Below, in pieces: positions 14,112-19,131 of a stretch of 19,131 nucleotides of DNA. Numbering within the stretch: the first letter of the stretch is position 1; each line of letters opens with the position of its first letter. Location: positions 1 through 19,131 of the forward strand of contig JAEXBK010000067.1 of assembly GCA_023394035.1 (NCBI GenBank), written 5' to 3'. The notes below the pieces were generated by a model. That model was given only the letters and a program-made list of their open reading frames with translations, was not told the DNA's origin and did not search any database. The stretch comes from Bacillota bacterium (GTDB lineage Bacteria; Bacillota; Clostridia; Peptostreptococcales; Anaerovoracaceae). The position numbers and the translations under genes are program-made.

Positions 14112-14678
14112 TTACTCCTTGTCCCATTCGACCTTATCTGTAACGAGCTTGATGTATTCGTATTTTCTGTCTTTACAGTATTCGTACCTTCCCGTAACCG
14201 TAATGACAGTTCCTACCTCAGGATAATCATCGGGATATATGTGATCCGCCCATTCAAATTCAACAGCCTGCTGACAGCATGCCGCCGCATCCGATACTAC
14301 AACTCCGTAACGTGCCGGATACCCTGCCGCCGTGTCTTCAGGTGCGACCCCAAATACGCCGGAGAGCTTTATTACTTTGTCTTTATATTTTTCGGATTCA
14401 AGATTCATACTTAAAATCTGCGCATAAAGCGTATTCCCTTTCAAGTCCGTAAAATCAAAGTCCACCTTTGATTCGGAAGCCGGAGGGAGATTCTCCGTAT
14501 TCTCCGAAATCGTTTCCTTGGGAGCTTCACCCTTTTCGTCCTGCAACTCGTCCGTCTGCTTTGTGTCGCTCGATTCTATTGTTTCCGGTTCCGCCTTATT
14601 ATCTTTTTTATCGCCGCATGCAGTACATGCAATAGCCAAAGCGGTACAAAGTAATATTGCGGCTATCTTCTTTTTCAT
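14112..14678 (-). CDS. Zinc-operon lipoprotein with OB-fold-like domain
   Basis: The product has 188 residues. A signal peptide ends in Cys residues (C18 or C21, CTACG) typical of lipoproteins. A Glu/Lys/Thr-rich linker follows (22-72). Residues about 73-185 form a beta-rich domain: VIKLSGVFGV, RYGVVVSDAAACCQQAVEFEWADH and GTVITVTGRYEY. The CC pair (C134-C135) and layout resemble the C-terminal domain of TIGR03943/YcgQ-type proteins encoded beside zinc transporters. The role is unknown; metal handling on the outer face of the membrane is plausible. It starts three bases after the permease stop, with AGAGGAT as ribosome binding site. The OB-like fold is inferred from the strand pattern. Confidence 0.7.
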   Translation of the reverse strand: MKKKIAAILLCTALAIACTACGDKKDNKAEPETIESSDTKQTDELQDEKGEAPKETISENTENLPPASESKVDFDFTDLKGNTLYAQILSMNLESEKYKDKVIKLSGVFGVAPEDTAAGYPARYGVVVSDAAACCQQAVEFEWADHIYPDDYPEVGTVITVTGRYEYCKDRKYEYIKLVTDKVEWDKE

Positions 14679-14681
14679 AAG

Positions 14682-15533
14682 CTATCCTCTTCTTCTGATT
14701 GCGTCTATAAGCGAAAAAATCAGGAAAACCGCAGCGTCTACAGCAACTATCGTCGCACCCACCGGTGTTCCGGCAACGACAGCAGTCATAAGTCCCGTCA
14801 CAGCGCAAGCCACGGAGACTATTGCCGAGCATATGGTTACGCTCCTGAAGCTCTTAAAGAGCCTCATCGCAGAAAGCGCCGGGAATATTACGAGTGCCGA
14901 AATAAGAAGCGAGCCGACGAGACTCATTGCAAGCACTATTATAACGGCTATAGTTACGGCGATTATCAAATTATATGCATCTGCGGATGTTCCCGCAGCT
15001 CTTGCAAAGCTCTCATCAAAGGTAACGCTGAAGATTTTGTTGTAGAAAAACACGAATACGGCAAGCACCGTCACCGAAAGAATTATGCTGAGTACGACTT
15101 CTCTCTGCGTCAGGGTCAGTATAGATGTCGAGCCGAAAAGCGTCGTGCATACATCTCCAGAAAGATTTGAGCCGCCGCGGAATATGTTCATTACGAGGTA
15201 TCCGAAAGCAAGCGACGTGACCGATATCATGGCTATTGCCGCATCGCCCCTGATTCTTGTTTTTTGCCCGGTTCTGAGAAGAAGCACAGCACATATGATT
15301 GTAACCGGCAGAATCAAATATGTTTTGTTCATCATGTTAAGCACGCTTGCAACGCACATCGCTCCAAAAGCCACATGTGAAAGTCCGTCTCCTATAAAGG
15401 AAAAGCGTTTGAGCACCAGGGTCACTCCGAGCAGCGATGAGCAAAGTGCGATAAGAACGCCGACTATGAGTGCGTACCTTACAAAAGGATACTCGGAAAT
15501 GTACATTATCATTTTGTTGAAAATGTCTGTCAT
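14682..15533 (-). CDS. znuB: Zinc ABC transporter permease
   Basis: The product has 283 residues, with about eight hydrophobic segments. YALIVGVLIALCSSLLGVTLVLKRFSFIGDGLSHVAFGAM is the hallmark of the ABC-3 metal permeases (ZnuB, AdcB, MntB). DGLSHVAFG is the coupling loop and the later SLLISALVIFPALSAM is also conserved. It forms the membrane channel as a homodimer. The start codon overlaps the ATPase stop by four bases (ATGA). The neighbouring His-rich binding protein favours zinc as substrate, although manganese cannot be excluded from this subunit alone. Confidence 0.93.
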   Translation of the reverse strand: MTDIFNKMIMYISEYPFVRYALIVGVLIALCSSLLGVTLVLKRFSFIGDGLSHVAFGAMCVASVLNMMNKTYLILPVTIICAVLLLRTGQKTRIRGDAAIAMISVTSLAFGYLVMNIFRGGSNLSGDVCTTLFGSTSILTLTQREVVLSIILSVTVLAVFVFFYNKIFSVTFDESFARAAGTSADAYNLIIAVTIAVIIVLAMSLVGSLLISALVIFPALSAMRLFKSFRSVTICSAIVSVACAVTGLMTAVVAGTPVGATIVAVDAAVFLIFSLIDAIRRRG

Positions 15534-16240
15534 TGTTCGTCATCTCCTTCCGTTTCGAGGAAGGCTCTTCCTATCTTGCTTTTCAGATATTCTTCCTTTG
15601 TGCCCACAAAGATTCTGCTTCCTATATGGATTATCTTGTCGGCATATTTGATTGCAGCCCCTATATCATGAGAAATCATGACAATGGTCGTACCTTCCCT
15701 GTTCAGCTCGCCGATTATTTCGTACATCTCGGATGTCGCCTTGGGATCGAGTCCCGCAACAGGTTCATCTAAAAGAAGGAGCTTCCTCGCCGCACAAAGA
15801 GCACGCGCAAGAAGAACTCTCTGCTGCTGTCCTCCTGAAAGTTCGCGGTAGCATCTGTTCTCAAGTGCTTCGAGACCCATTCTTTTTATGTTGTCTTTTG
15901 CGATTTGCTTTTCTTCGCTGTTATAGAAAGGTCTTATACCGCACCTTCCCTGACATCCGGAGAGAACTATTTCTCTCACGGATGCCGGAAAATCTCTCTG
16001 CACTATACTCTGCTGTGGAAGATAGCCTATTTCCTTGCGGCTAAGCTCGCGTCCGAATATCACTTCACCGCCGGAAGGGCTGTTCAGACCGAGTAAGGTT
16101 TTCATCAGTGTAGTCTTACCCGATCCGTTCTCTCCGACTACGCAAAGATAATCACCTGACATGATTTCAAAATCAAGCCCGCTGACTATGACCTTCCCGT
16201 CGTATCCGAGTGATAAATCTCTGCATTTGATCTGTGGCAT
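15530..16240 (-). CDS. znuC: Zinc ABC transporter ATPase
   Basis: The product has 236 residues, a single ABC domain. Walker A GENGSGKTT (38-46), Q-loop GYLPQQS, signature LSGGQQQRVLLARAL, Walker B LLLLDEP and the H-loop ISHD are all intact. The sequence matches the ZnuC/AdcC/MntA group. It powers the ZnuB-like permease. AAGGAG is positioned before the ATG, nine bases after the znuA stop. Four-base overlap with the permease gene ensures coupled synthesis. Confidence 0.94.
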   Translation of the reverse strand: MPQIKCRDLSLGYDGKVIVSGLDFEIMSGDYLCVVGENGSGKTTLMKTLLGLNSPSGGEVIFGRELSRKEIGYLPQQSIVQRDFPASVREIVLSGCQGRCGIRPFYNSEEKQIAKDNIKRMGLEALENRCYRELSGGQQQRVLLARALCAARKLLLLDEPVAGLDPKATSEMYEIIGELNREGTTIVMISHDIGAAIKYADKIIHIGSRIFVGTKEEYLKSKIGRAFLETEGDDEQ

Positions 16241-16249
16241 TATATCTCC

Positions 16250-17332
16250 TTATTCGAGCGCAGCCTTAAGAGTCTCAAGGTTTTCTTCCATTTTCGAAAG
16301 ATATGTTGCGCCCGCTTCTATGTCCTTTGCTGTTGTGGACTGCATTGAGTCCAGAGTTCTTATCTTCTGATTCTTTGCCTTTGTATTTGAAACGACAGTT
16401 TCCGCGATCTTCCCGTTTGAACCGTCTATGGTCATTATGCTCGAAAGTCCGAGTTCGTCAAGCTTCTTTGCGAGGAATGTTACCGTCTCAAAGCTTGCTT
16501 CGCTTTCTGCGGAGCATCCCGAAAATGCAGCATAATATGTGAGTCCATAGTCGTCAGTCATATATCTGAACGGGAATCTGTCCCCGAATACAAGAGTCTT
16601 AACCCTTGCGCCGTCAACTGCCGTCTTATATTTGCCGTCAAGTTCAGCAAGCTTCTTGCCGTAGGCATCCGCATTTGCGATATATGCATCCTTGTGCTCC
16701 GGATCCGCATCAGCGATCGCGGCTGAGATTGCACCTACGCACACCTGTGCATTCTTAAGTGAGAGCCATACATGCTCATCCTCTTCCTTGTCATGGTCAT
16801 GGTCATGGTCATGATCTTTGTCATCATGCTCGTGCTCGGCATCGTGATCATCGTGATCATCATGTTCATCGTGGTCGTGGTCAGCATCGTGATCATGCTC
16901 ATGCTCGTGCTCCTCCATGCCCTCTACAAGCTCCTCGTATTTGACGGATTCGCCGAGAAGCTCCATAAATGTGATGACCCGCATATTCTTGTTTTTCGTC
17001 TCTTTGAGCACATCTTCGACCCATTCATCGGACTCGCCGCCTACATGTATAAAAATGTCGCACTCGGATATCTTCGCAATATCCTCTGCCGATGGCTGAA
17101 AGCTGTGCAGATCAACGCCGCTGTCCATCAAAAGCGTCAGCTCTATCTTGTCTTCGCTGCCTTTGATTATCTCCCTTGTCCAGTCGTATGGAGGGAATAT
17201 CGTAGATACGATCTTGATTTTTCCTTCTTTTGGTGCCGTTTCAGAGCCTGCCGGTTTTCCGGATGCTCCGCAGCCTGCAAGCATAAAAACCGATACGATT
17301 AATATTAAAAGTAATACTGAAATTTTCTTCAT
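16250..17332 (-). CDS. znuA: Zinc-binding lipoprotein, His/Asp-rich
   Basis: The start at 17332 is chosen because AGGAGGATC lies just ahead and the signal peptide begins MKKISVLLL; the frame extends seven codons upstream. This gives 360 residues with lipobox LAGC. The cluster A-I fold of metal-binding proteins follows (STIFPPYDWTREI, VDLHSF, IHVGGESDEWVEDVL). A long acidic His-rich loop occupies about residues 140-187, nearly all H, D and E, as in zinc-specific ZnuA/AdcA. HVWLSLKNA holds the next His ligand. At the usual third His the sequence is VFGDRFPFRYM, with no His, and the later acidic ligand region reads IDGSNGKIAE. The protein captures Zn2+ outside the membrane for the transporter. 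Confidence 0.93.
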   Translation of the reverse strand: MKKISVLLLILIVSVFMLAGCGASGKPAGSETAPKEGKIKIVSTIFPPYDWTREIIKGSEDKIELTLLMDSGVDLHSFQPSAEDIAKISECDIFIHVGGESDEWVEDVLKETKNKNMRVITFMELLGESVKYEELVEGMEEHEHEHDHDADHDHDEHDDHDDHDAEHEHDDKDHDHDHDHDKEEDEHVWLSLKNAQVCVGAISAAIADADPEHKDAYIANADAYGKKLAELDGKYKTAVDGARVKTLVFGDRFPFRYMTDDYGLTYYAAFSGCSAESEASFETVTFLAKKLDELGLSSIMTIDGSNGKIAETVVSNTKAKNQKIRTLDSMQSTTAKDIEAGATYLSKMEENLETLKAALE

Positions 17333-17378
17333 TTTGATCCTCCTGTAATTCATCTGTCAACTATCGTATTGAGGATCG

Positions 17379-17684
17379 TCAATCATCCATTCTAACCTTG
17401 GCTGTAACCGGCGTAAATATTCTAATATCAAAGCTTTTGGGTGCAGCAGTCATGATTATCGTAAATGCCGTGATGACCGCCGCAAAAGACTTTACCGCAC
17501 CTACTCCGAAGTGGGTGAGCGTATACTCCGAAAGCTTCTTCGCAGCACATGTGCCGCAAGCCGGATCTGAGCAGTGATGGTTTGCTTCAAGCGCAACAAA
17601 ATACAGCGATGCCGATATTATAAATATCATTACCGCGCATATAAGTATAGAAATTATTCTTCTGTAATTCCTGTCTAAACGCAT
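17379..17684 (-). CDS. Small His/Cys membrane protein heading the zinc operon
   Basis: The chosen start gives 101 residues. The frame opens at 17741, but that point lies on the predicted promoter and operator, so the ATG at 17684 (AGAAAGG 11 bases ahead) or the TTG two codons earlier is preferred. Two hydrophobic helices, about 8-31 and 61-80, flank an external-looking loop with HHCSDPACGTC (H36, H37, C38, C43, C46), a good metal-ligand cluster. The C-terminus is short and polar. I do not know a named family. The motif and its place 46 bp before znuA suggest a role in zinc binding, delivery or sensing at the membrane; this is inference from position and motif. Confidence 0.65.
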   Translation of the reverse strand: MRLDRNYRRIISILICAVMIFIISASLYFVALEANHHCSDPACGTCAAKKLSEYTLTHFGVGAVKSFAAVITAFTIIMTAAPKSFDIRIFTPVTAKVRMDD

Positions 17685-17721
17685 CGGCAAATACGCCTTT
17701 CTGATTAAAATATATAGACTT

Positions 17722-17750
17722 ATGATAACATATATCACCATTTATTTCCA
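17722..17750 (-). promoter_or_regulatory. Zinc operon promoter with palindromic operator candidate
   Basis: On minus TGGAAA (17745-17750), a 17-bp spacer and TATCAT (17722-17727) form a plausible promoter. The perfect inverted repeat TGATA-N5-TATCA (17723-17737) covers the -10, a classic repressor position. Zur or another Fur-family protein is the obvious candidate, though the site is not a textbook Zur box. Confidence 0.5.
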
Positions 17751-17815
17751 TATTATTAAGTAAAGGTGAAATCGAAGCGATATGAAGCTGTTGATATTGT
17801 GTGATTTTACATGCT

Positions 17816-17843
17816 AAAAACACCGGCACATGCCGGCGTTTTT
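17816..17843. terminator. Bidirectional rho-independent terminator
   Basis: CCGGCA and TGCCGG (17823-17828, 17831-17836) form a tight stem flanked by AAAAAC and GTTTTT. It lies just beyond the ferredoxin-type gene stop and separates that gene from the zinc operon. Confidence 0.85.
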
Positions 17844-17852
17844 GAGTAATCA

Positions 17853-18542
17853 TCAATCGTTCAGTATTTCCCCGTTTACCGATATCGTCACGACTCTCCA
17901 CGGGATGAATTTGCCGCTCTGCTTAAGAGCCGTAACGGCTGCATATTCAAGACCTCCGCAGCAAGGAACTTCCATGCGGACGACGGTGAGACTCTTGATG
18001 TTGTTATTTTTGATTATCTCTGTCAGCTTTTCCGAATAGTCTACGGAATCGAGCTTCGGACAGCCTACAAGGGTCACGTGATTTCTCATGAATTTCTCGT
18101 GGAAACCTGCATAAGCGTATGCCGTACAGTCTGCTGCGACAAGAAGGTTTGCGCCCTCAAAATACGGAGCATTTGTCGGAACGAGCTTTATCTGCACAGG
18201 CCACTGCATAAGTCTGCTGACCGAAGCCTGTGGCGCTTCCTGCACCGAATGCGATGCTCCCGAAATTGTTTTTGCCATGCTGCCGGGACATGCGTGCGGT
18301 GTTCTTTCAGCCATTCTTGCGGCAACAGCCTCTTTATCAAAGTCTGATGCTTCTCTTTCTATAATAGTTATGGCTCCCGTAGGACATTCCGGCAGACAAT
18401 CGCCGAGTCCGTCGCAATAATCGTCCTTTATAAGCTCGGCCTTTCCGTCCCTCATCTGAATCGCACCCTCGTGACATGCGGCTGCACACGCTCCGCATCC
18501 GTTACACTTTTCGCTGTCTATGTTTACAATCTTCCTTATCAT
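17853..18542 (-). CDS. Ferredoxin-type protein with one complete and one incomplete cluster motif
   Basis: The product has 229 residues. CNGCGACAAAC (C13, C16, C19, C23) is a full [4Fe-4S] motif. The second, CDGLGDCLPECP (C43, L46, C49, C53), lacks the second cysteine, which suits a [3Fe-4S] cluster or a site completed by another ligand. The C-terminal 140 residues contain further conserved-looking Cys: HACPGS, LVGCPKLDS and VPCCGGLEYA. Proteins of this layout are common in anaerobes, where no function is established. Electron transfer or redox sensing is likely. The ribosome binding site is modest (GAGGATG). It is monocistronic, divergent from folT, and closed by a strong terminator. Confidence 0.82.
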   Translation of the reverse strand: MIRKIVNIDSEKCNGCGACAAACHEGAIQMRDGKAELIKDDYCDGLGDCLPECPTGAITIIEREASDFDKEAVAARMAERTPHACPGSMAKTISGASHSVQEAPQASVSRLMQWPVQIKLVPTNAPYFEGANLLVAADCTAYAYAGFHEKFMRNHVTLVGCPKLDSVDYSEKLTEIIKNNNIKSLTVVRMEVPCCGGLEYAAVTALKQSGKFIPWRVVTISVNGEILND

Positions 18543-18602
18543 CGGCTCTCATCCTCATCTTTCATTTCCGTTACCGTTAATTTCCATTTTAATATACCCC
18601 CA

Positions 18603-18648
18603 TATGATACAAAATCATCATTTCCGATAAAATCATTTGAAACAAATG
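18603..18648. repeat. Two short palindromes in the ferredoxin-folT divergent region
   Basis: ATGAT-N5-ATCAT (18603-18617) and CATTTG-N3-CAAATG (18634-18648) are perfect inverted repeats. The second overlaps the -35 of the folT promoter, so it could be a repressor or activator site acting on either gene. Confidence 0.4.
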
Positions 18649-18664
18649 TGAATATATGTATAAT
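18637..18664 (+). promoter_or_regulatory. Sigma-A promoter of folT
   Basis: TTGAAA (18637-18642), a 16-bp spacer and perfect TATAAT (18659-18664) lie about 20 bp ahead of the riboswitch. Confidence 0.7.
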
Positions 18665-18685
18665 AAAACGGTACATAAATTATTG

Positions 18686-18776
18686 TCAGAGTAGGAACAG
18701 CGCGTCAAGTGTCACAGGATGGGAAGTTGCCTGTGAACGAAAGCAAACGCTGCGGTGCTGTTTCCGCCTCCGCTGC
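18686..18776 (+). ncRNA. Tetrahydrofolate (THF) riboswitch
   Basis: The element keeps the THF consensus in order: AGAGTAG, GCGTCAAGTG (consensus GCGTTAAGTG), GGATGGGA, ACGAAAGC, GCGGTG and CCGCCTCCG. P2 arms AACAGC (18696-18701) and GCTGTT (18757-18762) and a 7-bp stem TCACAGG/CCTGTGA (18712-18718, 18730-18736) are perfect. A folate-type S-component gene follows. Downstream, CTCCTT (18792-18797) can mask the AAGGAG at 18820-18825, pointing to translational control. Confidence 0.85.
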
Positions 18777-18832
18777 CACAATGGGAATAATCTCCTTCGT
18801 GGCAAATTCAAAGTCATGAAAGGAGTTTTTTT

Positions 18833-19131
18833 ATGAAAACAAAGCAAATGACACTAAATTCAATTCTTGCTGCTATGGTTGCAGTCCTCGCATTTATGGC
18901 AATCAATCTCGGCAACATGAAGATCACCATCGAGAGCATTCCCGTTCTCATCGCCGCACTGCTCTTCGGGCCTTGGCACGGTGCCGGTGTAGCAGCTCTC
19001 GGAACATCCATCTATCAGCTTCTGCGCTTCGGCGTCACCGTAACCACACCGCTCTGGATACTTCCTTATGTGGTGTACGGACTTTTCATCGGTTACTTTG
19101 CAAAGAAAAAGAACTACACGCTTTCTAAAGC
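18833..19131 (+). CDS. folT: Folate ECF transporter S-component, N-terminal part
   Basis: About 99 residues are present before the window ends. The ATG at 18833 follows AAAGGAG by seven bases. The sequence is hydrophobic with helices from about residue 8. ITIESIPVLIAALLFGPWHGAGVAALG is the ECF S-component pattern shared by FolT, RibU and relatives, and the protein continues through LPYVVYGLFIGYFAKKK. S-components bind the vitamin and work with the EcfT-EcfA module encoded elsewhere. Folate specificity is assigned from the THF riboswitch upstream; from protein sequence alone it could be another vitamin S-component. Confidence 0.85.
   Translation, partial: MKTKQMTLNSILAAMVAVLAFMAINLGNMKITIESIPVLIAALLFGPWHGAGVAALGTSIYQLLRFGVTVTTPLWILPYVVYGLFIGYFAKKKNYTLSK

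Noticed and set aside
14518..15045. Plus-strand 175-codon frame
   Set aside because: It is antisense to znuB and the lipoprotein gene; its hydrophobic composition mirrors the membrane gene and no ribosome binding site is present.
15085..15651. Plus-strand 188-codon frame
   Set aside because: It is antisense to znuB and the end of znuC, which have unmistakable family motifs in the minus frame.
16780..16915. Repeated catggt/gatcat units as a possible CRISPR or tandem DNA repeat
   Set aside because: There are no unique spacers; the repeats are codons of the His-rich loop of the ZnuA-like protein.
16772..17302. Plus-strand 176-codon frame with Val/Ile/Met-rich start
   Set aside because: It is the antisense of the His/Asp codon repeats of znuA; the hydrophobic run is an artefact of that repeat.
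17587..17901. Minus-strand 104-codon frame
   Set aside because: It crosses the strong terminator at 17816-17843 and the zinc operon promoter, and overlaps two better genes in other frames.

Overview
The window reads as a chromosomal segment of an anaerobic Bacillota, most likely class Clostridia. Evidence: a DUF3887-type protein, a CD1871A-family CxxC peptide, a polyferredoxin, a ferredoxin-type protein, ECF folate transport under a THF riboswitch, TTG starts behind strong GGAGG-type ribosome binding sites, and lipobox lipoproteins. Genus cannot be fixed from the sequence alone. No phage, transposase, CRISPR array or defence cassette is visible; this is housekeeping and nutrient-acquisition DNA with dense RNA regulation.

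Layout. 1-165: tail of a sensor histidine kinase, closed by a bidirectional terminator. 199-2285 (minus): a nucleoside kinase with an N-terminal ThrRS-like region, then a small membrane protein. 2391-2750 (minus): YdbC/PC4-like ssDNA-binding protein. 2901-3311 (plus): membrane-anchored DUF3887-like protein, overlapping tail to tail with exonuclease III (3304-4053, minus). 4170-4245: tRNA-Ala(CGC), followed by about 150 nt of nested inverted repeats. 4448-6048 (minus): redox operon of a CxxC membrane peptide, a NapH-like polyferredoxin and a TlpA/ResA-like thioredoxin lipoprotein, preceded by a terminator hairpin and a large nested hairpin (6129-6233). 6340-11925 (minus): xanthine phosphoribosyltransferase, BMP-family nucleoside-binding lipoprotein, ABC ATPase and two permeases, headed by a guanine-class purine riboswitch (12041-12106). 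12251-13084 (plus): undecaprenyl-diphosphatase UppP. 13093-17684 (minus): a probable seven-gene zinc-uptake operon (small His/Cys membrane protein, ZnuA-, ZnuC- and ZnuB-like proteins, OB-fold-like lipoprotein, DUF6054-like protein, HD-domain protein) with a palindromic operator candidate over its promoter. 17853-18542 (minus): ferredoxin-type protein. 18637-19131 (plus): promoter, THF riboswitch and the start of a folT-like gene running off the window.

How the parts fit. Three nutrient modules dominate: purines (riboswitch, salvage enzyme and importer in one transcript), zinc (importer plus accessory proteins, probably metal-repressed) and folate (riboswitch plus ECF S-component). The redox operon and ferredoxin point to anaerobic electron transfer. 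The least explained items are the structured elements at 4247-4391 and 6129-6233, the accessory genes at the end of the zinc operon, and the unusual P2/L2 and L3 of the purine riboswitch.
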